A stretch of 59,844 nt of DNA from positions 1 to 59,844 of the forward strand of contig DATGZX010000324.1 in assembly GCA_035296965.1 (NCBI GenBank), written 5' to 3'. The notes beneath the pieces are model-generated. The model ran no database searches. It saw only the letters and a program-made list of their open reading frames with translations, and was not told the origin of the DNA. Of the stretch, positions 19,897-27,022 are shown piece after piece. Within the stretch, counting starts at the first letter, position 1; each line of letters opens with the position of its first letter. The position numbers were made by a program, and so were the translations under genes. The stretch is from DATGZX01 sp035296965 (GTDB lineage Bacteria; Planctomycetota; Planctomycetia; Gemmatales; Gemmataceae).

Positions 19897-20313
19897 ATGA
19901 AAGTCATGGTTATCGTGAAAGCCAGCAAGGATTCCGAAGCGGGCGTCATGCCGAGTCAGGAGCTGTTTAAGGCCATGGGCAAGTTCAATGAGGAGCTGGC
20001 CAAAGCGGGGGTTCTCCTTGCGGCCGACGGCCTTCATCCCAGCTCAAAGGGGAAGCGCGTCCGGTTTTCCGGGCAAAACCGCTTGGTGATCGACGGCCCG
20101 TTCGCCGAGACCAAGGAGCTGATCGCCGGCTACTGGATCTGGCAAGTAAAGTCGATGGACGAGGCGGTGGCATGGCTCAAGCGCTGCCCCAATCCGCATA
20201 ACGAAGAAGGCGAGGTCGAGATTCGGCCCGTGTTCGAGCCGGAGGACTTCGCACCCTGCGACCCCACCGGTGAACTCCGGGCCGCAGAAGCCCGCCTCCG
20301 CCAGCGCGTGTGA
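19897..20313 (+). CDS. YCII-related (DGPF) domain protein
   Basis: This 138-residue cytoplasmic protein belongs to the YCII/DGPF family. The signature VIDGPFAETKELIAGYW lies at about residues 66-82, and the start MKVMVIVKASKDSE is typical. These proteins have a ferredoxin-like fold; in many bacteria they sit beside SigJ-type ECF sigma factors, but none is adjacent here. The ATG at 19897 is preceded by GAGGT; an in-frame ATG 24 codons upstream would add residues not seen in the family. The C-terminus (CDPTGELRAAEARLRQRV) is also characteristic of the planctomycete version. Biochemical role unknown. Confidence 0.85.
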   Translation: MKVMVIVKASKDSEAGVMPSQELFKAMGKFNEELAKAGVLLAADGLHPSSKGKRVRFSGQNRLVIDGPFAETKELIAGYWIWQVKSMDEAVAWLKRCPNPHNEEGEVEIRPVFEPEDFAPCDPTGELRAAEARLRQRV

Positions 20314-20381
20314 AAGGAGTCCGAAGGTCGGCGTCTGTCCCCTGGAAAAATGTCCCGATGCTTTTCACGGCTTCAGGATGA

Positions 20382-20403
20382 GCGCGCGGCAAGAGCCGCG
20401 CGT
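20382..20403. repeat. Short GC-rich hairpin after the YCII gene
   Basis: GCGCGCGGC and GCCGCGCGT flank an AAGA loop, a stable hairpin about 70 bases after the YCII stop. No T-run follows, so it could be a 3' end structure but is not a classical terminator. The rest of 20314-20570 shows nothing else. Confidence 0.45.
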
Positions 20404-20704
20404 GCCATTTCTGAGGTGAAGGTCGCCCCTTTCGTCTGGGGTCGCTTTGGGCCATTATGGAGGTAACCATTCATCCCGTACCAGCGTCAACATTCAAGGC
20501 TGGGATGGAATAAAGATGGCCGGTCACATGGAGCGATAGGAGGAAGCGCCCGGACGAACGACCTGCAGGAGCTGCATCATTTTACCGAGAATCGAAACGA
20601 CTGCCGGCAAACTCATCGCCGAGACTCCTTGGCTAGCGTACGCTGGCTGGTTTGGTGCATATTCTTGCAAAGTCGTCGCGGATTCTGCGAAGCGTGAAGT
20701 CACG

Positions 20705-20971
20705 GTGGAGCGGCGCATTCTGTGGATCTTAAGAACCAAGCGGACAATTCCCTTTCGCGCCATCGAGTGTATCGCCTACGATTATCAAGGCCCGCGCTCG
20801 CAGATTGGGCGATTGCTATCTGATTCGACGGATGAATCGTTTACGGTAGGTCTTCGACTAGATAATCAGGACTATGTCCACCTCTTTCGCTTTTCAGGGC
20901 TTTGGGAAGAGGAAGCAAAAACTTACGCGACGCAGCTTGCCAAAATGACAGGGGCGCAGCTCGGTAGGTAA
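20705..20971 (+). CDS. Small hypothetical protein, start uncertain
   Basis: The protein has at least 88 residues from a GTG at 20705. The frame is open back to 20540, and the upstream residues (ETPWLAYAGWFGAYSCKVV...) read like a continuous part of the same protein. Sequence such as KREVTVERRILWILRTKRTIPF suggests a PH-like or membrane-proximal beta-rich domain seen in other planctomycete hypotheticals. No ATG, GTG or TTG exists in frame between 20540 and 20705. An ATT at 20579, seven bases after CAGGAG, would give 130 residues and is a possible non-standard start. I do not recognise a named family. Confidence 0.5.
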   Translation: MERRILWILRTKRTIPFRAIECIAYDYQGPRSQIGRLLSDSTDESFTVGLRLDNQDYVHLFRFSGLWEEEAKTYATQLAKMTGAQLGR

Positions 20972-21016
20972 GCGCGATCGCGCCTGGACGAGCAGGTTGC
21001 GGTTCGCGAGGAGCTT

Positions 21017-21418
21017 TCAAAACAGGGTTGTGAACCCGGCAGCCTGGAAATGCCGGTCATTCGTGAACGCCTCCGTGATTCCGAGCCGACGCATCACGAC
21101 GAAGGAAATGTGATCGACGATTCCGGACTGGGCGGCCTCCCCCTGCTCGTAGGCCGTCCATGCTTCCTTCCAGTCGTCCTCGGTCGGCACGATCAACTCA
21201 TTGCGAAGTTCGAGCGTCTGCCGCAACGCACACACATCGCTTCGAAAAGTGCGCCGGGCTGCCGTGTTCCCGCATTCCAGCAGAATAAAGGTAGTCGTCA
21301 ACACGGATTTGCGCTGAGCGACCAGCTGCTGGTATGCCGCCTCCGCCGGACCATGCCACTGGTCGCCCGTGTCCCACTGGGCGATCAGTCCCACCGTGTC
21401 AAGAAACACGACGCTCAT
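21017..21418 (-). CDS. PIN-domain toxin (VapC-like), module 1
   Basis: This 133-residue PIN-fold ribonuclease has all four acidic residues: Asp7 in FLDTVGLIAQ, Glu48 in LLECGN, Asp102 in VDHISF and Asp121 in FTNDRHF. VapC-type toxins cleave tRNA or rRNA with Mg2+ and are held inactive by the cognate antitoxin. The start overlaps the stop of the antitoxin gene by the ATGA junction at 21415-21418, showing translational coupling. The module is divergent from a second PIN module at 21854-22452. It is complete and shows no lost catalytic residue, so it should be active when released. Confidence 0.88.
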   Translation of the reverse strand: MSVVFLDTVGLIAQWDTGDQWHGPAEAAYQQLVAQRKSVLTTTFILLECGNTAARRTFRSDVCALRQTLELRNELIVPTEDDWKEAWTAYEQGEAAQSGIVDHISFVVMRRLGITEAFTNDRHFQAAGFTTLF

Positions 21419-21624
21419 GGCTGATGCTCATTATGTCGCTCGGCAAGGTCGTGTTCACCCGACGAGTGACGCCTGCCGAGAATCGCGTAGACATCGTCCA
21501 GCGTTGGCACCTTGGGCGATTCCTTCACCTGCCGAACGTCGATCTCGACTTCGCACGGATCGGGAAACTCAACTTTCTCGGTCGGGCGAAAGACGCCCTT
21601 CTCATAAATCGCTCGAATGGTCAT
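21415..21624 (-). CDS. Antitoxin of AF2212/DUF104 type, module 1
   Basis: This 69-residue protein begins MTIRAIYEKGVFRPTEKVEF, the signature of the AF2212-like (DUF104) antitoxins that accompany PIN toxins. A beta-rich N-terminal half (to about residue 33) is followed by a C-terminal tail that would wrap around the toxin. The ATG at 21624 has AAGGAGGG 7 bases upstream. It overlaps the toxin start by four bases. Autoregulation of the pair is usual for the class; no clear operator is visible upstream. Confidence 0.8.
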   Translation of the reverse strand: MTIRAIYEKGVFRPTEKVEFPDPCEVEIDVRQVKESPKVPTLDDVYAILGRRHSSGEHDLAERHNEHQP

Positions 21625-21853
21625 GGTTGACCCTCCTTTTCCACGGATTGTACCATTACTCCTCTTCGTGCGCTTGGCCTTCGATTTCATTCCGGGACTC
21701 CTCGAACTCGTTTGGGTGTGCAAGCCAGTAAGCCAGTACACCTACGCCGCCAGTTGGGACAGATAGATCTTCGGATGAAAACAGGTCAAGCCGTAGAACC
21801 CGCTTGAGCATCTGATAAACTGGAATTAACTGCACCGTCGAGGAAGCACCTGC

Positions 21854-22069
21854 ATGGACATCATCCACCTGCATAAACACCTGGACTCCGAAACACTCCA
21901 CCTGCCCGAGCTTAAGGCGCTGGTTGGTAAAGATGTCGAAATCATCGTCCGGGAGGCGACGCCGACGAGGCCTCGAGCGAACCCCTATGATGCATACTTC
22001 GCGCTGGCTGGTCAGGATGTCGTAGACCCAGACGCTTATCATCGGCTTCGTGCGGCAAGCAAGCTATGA
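21854..22069 (+). CDS. Antitoxin of module 2
   Basis: This 71-residue protein reads MDIIHLHKHLDSETLHLPEL. The block SETLHLPELKALVGKDVEIIVRE is typical of short planctomycete/cyanobacterial antitoxins that precede PIN toxins. The start at 21854 has GAGGAAG upstream. It overlaps the toxin start by ATGA at 22066-22069. A frameshifted homologue is at 34696-34981, with SETLHLPELRSLIGKTV. Because the toxin beside it is intact, an antitoxin role is a strong inference. Confidence 0.78.
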   Translation: MDIIHLHKHLDSETLHLPELKALVGKDVEIIVREATPTRPRANPYDAYFALAGQDVVDPDAYHRLRAASKL

Positions 22070-22452
22070 TACTGGTTGATTCCAGCGTGATGATCGAAGC
22101 CCTGCGCAAGCCCGACCCAAAGCTGCAAAACCTGTTCACTACCTTGCAGCCGGCGCTCTGCGGCATTGTCGTGGCAGAGGTCTTGCACGGCGCTCGCGAT
22201 GCCGTTCACTACACGAAGCTGGTGCAGGCGCTGGCGTCTTTTCCCCTGGTTTCAATGCCCGACGGCATCTGGGAGATTGTTGGCCGAAATCTCTGGTCCC
22301 TCCGCAGCAGTGGCGTAACAGTGCCCTTCCAAGATACGGCCATCGCCACCGTGGCCATCGAGAACTACGCCGAGTTATGGACCCGCGACGCTCAGTTTCA
22401 GTTGATCCACGCAGTTCTTCCAAAGCTCAATCTCTTTCAGGAGCCAGCGTGA
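22066..22452 (+). CDS. PIN-domain toxin (VapC-like), module 2
   Basis: This 128-residue PIN ribonuclease begins MILVDSSVMIEALR. The acidic residues are Asp5, Glu38 (VAEVLHGAR), Asp90 (PFQDTAIA) and Asp108 (WTRDAQF). The VAEVLHG segment is characteristic of the VapC subgroup. Translation is coupled to the upstream antitoxin by a four-base overlap. The gene ends 49 bases before the convergent ispH stop. The catalytic set is complete, so the module looks functional. Confidence 0.88.
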   Translation: MILVDSSVMIEALRKPDPKLQNLFTTLQPALCGIVVAEVLHGARDAVHYTKLVQALASFPLVSMPDGIWEIVGRNLWSLRSSGVTVPFQDTAIATVAIENYAELWTRDAQFQLIHAVLPKLNLFQEPA

Positions 22453-22501
22453 CAAACAAGGCACTGCGGGAAGTCAGGTGTCCGCGCAGTCTCTCCCGCA
22501 A

Positions 22502-23359
22502 TCACGAGGTTCGCCCGTTTTTGTCAACCGGCATGCTCTGCAAGCGCGCCTTGACCTGAGCAATGACATGATCGGGCGTCGAGGTGCCGGCGGTAAGACC
22601 GACCGTTTGCACGCCCTGGAACCATTCGGGGCGAAGCTCGGCGGCGTTGGCGACCTGATAGGCCGGCCGGCCGAGGCGCCTGGCCAGCTCGGTGAGCTTT
22701 CGGCTATTGTTGCTCTCGGGACCTCCGACCACGACGACCAAATCGCACTCCGCAGCCAGGCGGCGCAGCGACTCTTGCCGGTCCTTGGTTGGCTGGCAAA
22801 CCGTGTCGATGAAGCGCACGTCCGCGCTGGGAAAGCGTTGCCGTAGCGCCGCGACGAGTTCGAGCACTTTCTCGAGCGGCTGCGTGGTCTGGGCGACCAC
22901 GCCGAGACGTGCGTGGCCCGCCAATGCTTCCAAATCCTCGACGCGTGCGACGATGGTGTAGGCGTCGAGATCGCCCACCAGGCCGCGCACTTCCACATGA
23001 CCTGCCTGACCAATGATGACCGGGTGCCGGCCCTCCGCGAGGAGCTTGTCGATCGCCTGGTGGACGCGATCCACCAGCGGACAGGCGGCATCATGCACCT
23101 CGTAACCGTCTTCCTGGAGCTGCAGCTTGACCCGGCGCGCCGTGCCGTGGGCCGTCAGGAGGACGGTGCGCGTCAGCACGTCCGCACGGTCGTGGGCGCG
23201 CGTCGCGCCCGCGCCTTCCAGCTCCGCGACGACGTCGTGGTTATGGACCAGGTCGCCGAGGATGGTCACGGGCCCCCGTTGGGTCAGTCCCAGGGCCATG
23301 GTGATGGCGTCCTTGACGCCGAAACACATGCCCATGTGGTCTGCCATGCGCACTTCCAT
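22502..23359 (-). CDS. ispH: 4-hydroxy-3-methylbut-2-enyl diphosphate reductase (IspH)
   Basis: This 285-residue [4Fe-4S] enzyme carries out the last MEP-pathway step, reducing HMBPP to IPP and DMAPP. The three cluster cysteines are Cys12 (MCFGVKDAI), Cys92 (AACPLVDRVH) and Cys187 (DTVCQPTKDRQ). The diphosphate-binding histidines are His40 (HNHDVV), His70 (TAHGT) and His120 (GHVEVRG), followed by PESNNSRKL and GTSTPDHV. It is slightly shorter than the usual 300-320 residues and somewhat divergent. The ATG at 23359 is chosen because of GAGGGG upstream and because the family begins just before the MCFGV block. It is convergent with PIN module 2. Confidence 0.82.
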   Translation of the reverse strand: MEVRMADHMGMCFGVKDAITMALGLTQRGPVTILGDLVHNHDVVAELEGAGATRAHDRADVLTRTVLLTAHGTARRVKLQLQEDGYEVHDAACPLVDRVHQAIDKLLAEGRHPVIIGQAGHVEVRGLVGDLDAYTIVARVEDLEALAGHARLGVVAQTTQPLEKVLELVAALRQRFPSADVRFIDTVCQPTKDRQESLRRLAAECDLVVVVGGPESNNSRKLTELARRLGRPAYQVANAAELRPEWFQGVQTVGLTAGTSTPDHVIAQVKARLQSMPVDKNGRTS

Positions 23360-23513
23360 TTTCGTCCCCTCTTCTCCAGAACCGCCAAATTGATGCGCCA
23401 TTAACGAAAAGGAATGCCTGCGTGTGTACTCCAGTACCGGAAAAAGCCACGAGCGAAGTGTCGGCGAGGAGAAAAGCGACGGATTGTCGCCTCGCCCGGA
23501 GAGACCGGCGGCG

Positions 23514-23864
23514 TTACGCTCCCGTTTTGTCCCGGCCCTGCTCGACGATTGCCTGCAGGTGCTCGAGGTAGCGTGCAAACGCTTGCCGGCCGAGCTTGCT
23601 GATGCGGCACGTGGTCTGCGGCCGACGGCCGACAAAGCGTTTAGCGATGGCCACGTAGCCTTTGTCTTCCAGCTTTTGCAGGTGCACGCTCAGGTTGCCG
23701 TCGGTCATTTCCAGGGTGTCGCGGAGTTCGGTGAAGGGGAGCGATTCGACGGCCGCCAGCACGGAGACAATGGCCAGCCGGCCGCGTTCGTGCAGCGTGG
23801 GGTCAAGCCCTTCCACCAATCGTTTTAGCGCATTCACGGGAGCAGCTCGAGAGTAAGGGTTCAA
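23514..23864 (-). CDS. Winged-helix transcriptional regulator
   Basis: This 116-residue regulator of the small winged-helix class reads LDPTLHERGRLAIVSVLAA, then TELRDTLEMTDGNLSVHLQKLEDKGYVA, with recognition helix near residues 55-72 and a wing at KRFVGRRPQTTCRIS. Such one-domain regulators usually repress their own operon. The TTG at 23864 overlaps the stop of the upstream membrane protein gene (TTGA), so the two are translationally coupled; a GTG at 23837 is an alternative start nine codons in. The likely operator is the CTTTG/CAAAG palindrome at 24490-24504 upstream of the operon. The inducing signal is unknown. Confidence 0.82.
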   Translation of the reverse strand: MNPYSRAAPVNALKRLVEGLDPTLHERGRLAIVSVLAAVESLPFTELRDTLEMTDGNLSVHLQKLEDKGYVAIAKRFVGRRPQTTCRISKLGRQAFARYLEHLQAIVEQGRDKTGA

Positions 23865-24469
23865 GCCACCGAACGATGCAGGCGTATGGCATTCTCACGG
23901 TGCTCGTTCACGAGGAGGATGGTGCCGAGGCCGGCATGACCGAGGCCGAAGACGAATCCCATCATGATGACGGCCCACGCGGGGCCGAGCCAAAGCGTGA
24001 CGCAGCCGAGCAGCAAGACGGCGCTGCCGAGCCAGCGGATCGGCGCGGGCGCATAGGCAGCCGTCGCCAGGGCCCCCTGGCCATAGCAAAGCATCCAGAC
24101 GCCCGGCAGCCAAAGGTGTTCGCCGCGTGCGAAGAAGAAAACGCTCAGGGCGAGGGCAGCAAAGAGAGAAGGGATGAGCGCTTGCACGACGGTCCGCGCT
24201 TGCCGCGACCAAATGCGCTCGCCGCGCTGGCGGCCGCGCAGGATGGTGCTGCCCGCCGCAGCCAGCAGCGAGCCGGCAAAGACGATTGCCCAGACGACGC
24301 CGAAATGCCAGGGATTCTGGGGATCGAGGACCAGGAACGTCAGCGCTCCGGCCCCGGCCAAGCTGCCGGCCGCCAATCCAGCCCGCGCGGTCAATAACTG
24401 ATACTGGCAGGTGCGCTCCATCAAAGTGCGGATGACTTCGAGATTTCGCGCCGCCTGTTGTGCGTCCAT
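23861..24469 (-). CDS. Polytopic membrane protein co-transcribed with the winged-helix regulator
   Basis: This 202-residue integral membrane protein has about five or six hydrophobic helices (for example AGLAAGSLAGAGALTFLVL, FGVVWAIVFAGSLLAAAG, IRWLGSAVLLLGCVTLWLG and AVIMMGFVFGLGHAGLGTILL). The N-terminus MDAQQAARNLEVIRTLMER is a short cytoplasmic helix. The ATG at 24469 has GGAGGTGG upstream. Pairing of this kind of membrane protein with a small winged-helix regulator is common in acidobacteria and planctomycetes; I know of no assigned function. A sigma-70-like promoter and a palindrome lie directly upstream. Confidence 0.75.
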   Translation of the reverse strand: MDAQQAARNLEVIRTLMERTCQYQLLTARAGLAAGSLAGAGALTFLVLDPQNPWHFGVVWAIVFAGSLLAAAGSTILRGRQRGERIWSRQARTVVQALIPSLFAALALSVFFFARGEHLWLPGVWMLCYGQGALATAAYAPAPIRWLGSAVLLLGCVTLWLGPAWAVIMMGFVFGLGHAGLGTILLVNEHRENAIRLHRSVA

Positions 24470-24489
24470 AAAACCACCTCCGCAAATCG

Positions 24490-24504
24490 CTTTGTACTGC
24501 AAAG
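24490..24504. promoter_or_regulatory. Candidate operator palindrome
   Basis: CTTTG-TACTG-CAAAG is an inverted repeat placed immediately downstream of the -10 box and upstream of the ribosome site of the membrane protein/regulator operon. The position fits autorepression by the winged-helix protein. Binding is inferred from position only. Confidence 0.5.
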
Positions 24505-24505
24505 T

Positions 24506-24534
24506 ACTCTAACTATCGGGCTTGGCAATGTCAA
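24506..24534 (-). promoter_or_regulatory. Sigma-70-type promoter of the membrane protein/regulator operon
   Basis: On the minus strand, TTGACA (24529-24534) and TAGAGT (24506-24511) are separated by exactly 17 bases. The operator-like palindrome lies just downstream. This is the clearest housekeeping promoter in the window. Confidence 0.6.
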
Positions 24535-24570
24535 GCATAATCGAGGAAACACAGGCCGGCAAACGGTGGC

Positions 24571-24608
24571 GCAGTGGCTCAAGCTGCCAGCTTGAGCTAC
24601 GAGAAAAT
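24571..24608. repeat. 38-bp palindromic repeat, copy 2
   Basis: This is the reverse-complement copy of 6887-6924, with the same core CTCAAGCTGCCAGCTTGAG. It lies between two divergently oriented genes. The rest of 24470-24780 shows only the promoter and operator listed separately. Confidence 0.8.
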
Positions 24609-24780
24609 TGATACCTGCAGGCTGCACTTTTTTGGAGTTAAATCGTTGCAAAGGTTTCTGCGGGTGGGTAACCTCTGCTGCTGGCGTCGTTGCCGAGGCC
24701 CCAGGGGGTGTCCCATCTGGGCGAGGTCGGCTCAAGACCAAGCAGGACGATTCCACAGAGCAAAAAACGGAGGTTACGTG

Positions 24781-25074
24781 ATGGGTTTCCTTTTGTCGGC
24801 CGTCGCGGGGCTTGTCAGTATTGCTTCGCTCGTGTGTTTCATCTTGGTTCTCATAAAGATGTTCCAGAATGGCCAGACAGTGTTGGGAATCGTCTGCATC
24901 ATCTTCTGCCTGATCGGAATCCTTGTCGCCTTCATCATGGGCTGGGTCAATGTGGCGAAGTGGAATATCAAAAATGTCATGTTGGTTTGGACGGGGTGCA
25001 TAGTGGTAAATATCGTCCTCAGCATACTTGGCACTGTGTTGCACTTGCCGCTGATCCCTGGGCTTGGCCAGTAA
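24781..25074 (+). CDS. Small three-helix membrane protein
   Basis: The protein has 97 residues and is almost entirely hydrophobic, with helices at about residues 3-22 (LLSAVAGLVSIASLVCFILV), 31-53 (VLGIVCIIFCLIGILVAFIMGWV) and 63-84 (VMLVWTGCIVVNIVLSILGTVL). The ATG at 24781 has GGAGG upstream. A good intrinsic terminator follows at 25106-25134. I recognise no named family; it is a short inner-membrane protein of unknown function. Confidence 0.75.
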   Translation: MGFLLSAVAGLVSIASLVCFILVLIKMFQNGQTVLGIVCIIFCLIGILVAFIMGWVNVAKWNIKNVMLVWTGCIVVNIVLSILGTVLHLPLIPGLGQ

Positions 25075-25105
25075 GACTGTCCGAATGAAAACCTCGCCGA
25101 TACCG

Positions 25106-25134
25106 CGACTGACTCTCAGTCGGGATTTCTTTTT
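25106..25134 (+). terminator. Intrinsic terminator
   Basis: A perfect 7-bp stem CGACTGA/TCAGTCG with a CTC loop is followed by GGATTTCTTTTT. It lies 31 bases after the stop of the small membrane protein gene. Confidence 0.75.
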
Positions 25135-25212
25135 GGGTCCGCGCTGCGGACTTTTCACGTCTACGTGCACTCTGTCAGTTAGCCGAGGATGTGCAGGGCA
25201 TCAATGGGTGAT

Positions 25213-26349
25213 CTACTTGACCTGGGTCCACGCCCCGGTGCTCGCAGAGCTCAAAATCGCATCAAGAACCAATTGCGTCCGATAAGCGTCGCGGAAGTCC
25301 GGCTGCGCGGGTTTGCCGGCGGCTAAGCCTTCGAGGAAGTCGGCCACCTGGTGCACGAAGCTGTGCTCGTAACCGATCTGCAGGCCGGGGACCCACCATT
25401 TGGCCATGTAGGGATGGTCGCCGTCGGAGACGTGGATCGAGCGCCAGCCGCGGAGTTGGCCCTCATCGCGGTGGTCGAACCATTGCAGCCGGTGCAGGTC
25501 GTGAAGGTCCCAGAAGATCGAGGCGTGTTCGCCGTTGATCTCGAACGTGTACAGCGCTTTGTGGCCGCGCGCGTAGCGGGTGGATTCGAAGGTCGCGAGC
25601 GATCCGTTGTGGAAACGGGCCAAGAAGGCGCTCGCGTCGTCGATGCCGACTTTCTCCACCTTGCCGGTGAGCGTGTGCTTCCGTTCCTTGACGAAGGTTT
25701 CGGTCATCGCGGTCAGCGAGGCGATGGGACCGTTGAGCCAAAGTGCGGTGTCGATGCAATGGGCGAGCAGGTCGCCTGTGACGCCGCTGCCGGCAGCAGC
25801 CAGGTCGAGCCGCCAGAGCCCGGCGCCGCCCTGCGGCAATTCGGGGCTGATGGTCCAATCCTGGAGGAACTTCGCGCGATAGTGAAAGATGCGGCCCAGA
25901 CGGCCCTCGGCAATCAGGTTTTTGGCGAGCGTGACGGCCGGCACGCGTCGATAGTTGTACCAGACCATGTTGGGCACCCCTGCTTTTTCGACCGCCTGCA
26001 CCATTTGCAGGCCTTCCGGCCCGTTCATCGCCAGCGGTTTCTCGCAAAGAATCATCTTGCCCTTCTTGGCGGCCGCGATGGCGATTTCCGCATGGGTGTT
26101 GTTGGGCGTACAGATGTCGATGACGTCGATGTCTTTGCGGTCGATCAGCTTGTGCCAGTCGGTCTCGGTCGATTCGTAGCCCCACTTGTCGGCGAAGAGT
26201 TTGACCTTGTCGGCACTGCGGGCGCAGACCGCCTTCAGGACGGGACGGTACTGGAGATCGAAGAAGTTGTTCACCTTGCGGTAGGCATTCGAATGTGCCC
26301 GCCCCATGAAACCATAGCCAATCATTCCGACGTTGAGAGGTTTCAGCAT
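25213..26349 (-). CDS. Gfo/Idh/MocA-family oxidoreductase
   Basis: This 378-residue NAD(P)-dependent sugar/inositol-type dehydrogenase has the Rossmann motif MIGYGFMGRAHSNAY at about residues 9-23 and the family motif CEKPLA near residue 102. The catalytic-face residues follow the usual pattern, with YNYRRVPA near 131 and GDLLAHCIDTALWL near 191 providing the expected Asp-x3-His. Planctomycetes carry many such paralogues for sugar and polyol catabolism. The ATG at 26349 has GAGGAA upstream. It follows the small membrane gene by 41 bases and may share a transcript with it and the cupin gene. Exact substrate unknown. Confidence 0.9.
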   Translation of the reverse strand: MLKPLNVGMIGYGFMGRAHSNAYRKVNNFFDLQYRPVLKAVCARSADKVKLFADKWGYESTETDWHKLIDRKDIDVIDICTPNNTHAEIAIAAAKKGKMILCEKPLAMNGPEGLQMVQAVEKAGVPNMVWYNYRRVPAVTLAKNLIAEGRLGRIFHYRAKFLQDWTISPELPQGGAGLWRLDLAAAGSGVTGDLLAHCIDTALWLNGPIASLTAMTETFVKERKHTLTGKVEKVGIDDASAFLARFHNGSLATFESTRYARGHKALYTFEINGEHASIFWDLHDLHRLQWFDHRDEGQLRGWRSIHVSDGDHPYMAKWWVPGLQIGYEHSFVHQVADFLEGLAAGKPAQPDFRDAYRTQLVLDAILSSASTGAWTQVK

Positions 26350-26390
26350 GAGTTCCTCGATTTGGCCAAATTCTGCACGGTCCTTTGCGA

Positions 26391-26915
26391 TTACCCGTCG
26401 CTTCCCTGGTATTGTTCCGGGGCCGGTTCGTCCGATGCGCGAGCGGCTTGTGCCAGTTCGTCCAGTTCTGCGTCGGAAAGCCTGTCCGCAAAATGGCGGG
26501 CAACGACCTCGGGCGCAATGCCAACCTGTGTTGCCAGCTGCAAGGCGCGCAGGGGTTTAGCGCGAAACACCCGATAACTCATCCACAACGCGATACAACA
26601 GCCCACGGACACGGCGAGCAGGAAAGGGATCGTGTGTTTGTCCGGCCCATCAATGTTTATGAGGGCCATGAAGCCCGCGATGCCCGCGCCCAGGACCAGG
26701 GCAAGGCGCAGCCAGCCGATCAGGATCGATTTGCCGCTCAGTCGAATGGGCATCATCGCTGGTTTGCCGCCGGCCTTGCGCCCTTCCAGCACCAGCACGC
26801 TTTGCCAGGGCACCATTGGCAAGAACTGGACGTGAAAAAACATGGTCGCGACATGGAACAGACCGGGCACGTGATCGACTTTCCCGTAGAGTCGAAAGCC
26901 ATGAAAAATGATCAT
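26391..26915 (-). CDS. Two-helix membrane protein
   Basis: The protein has 174 residues. A globular N-terminal segment (MIIFHGFRLYGKVDHVPG...) is followed by two transmembrane helices (about ILIGWLRLALVLGAGIAGFMALI and TIPFLLAVSVGCCIALWMSY) and a soluble C-terminal tail rich in Asp/Glu/Ala. The ATG at 26915 has GAGGT 7 bases upstream. It sits between the cupin gene and the Gfo/Idh gene on the same strand, with gaps of 107 and 41 bases. I recognise no named family. Confidence 0.7.
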   Translation of the reverse strand: MIIFHGFRLYGKVDHVPGLFHVATMFFHVQFLPMVPWQSVLVLEGRKAGGKPAMMPIRLSGKSILIGWLRLALVLGAGIAGFMALINIDGPDKHTIPFLLAVSVGCCIALWMSYRVFRAKPLRALQLATQVGIAPEVVARHFADRLSDAELDELAQAARASDEPAPEQYQGSDG

Positions 26916-27022
26916 GGATTGACCTCTGGCAGCAGCGATTTGAAATAGGGACGGATTCCCTGGCTCCCACGTTGGTAGGACGGTGATTATACCAGGCGGC
27001 CCGCTCCCTTTTTCAACCTGTT

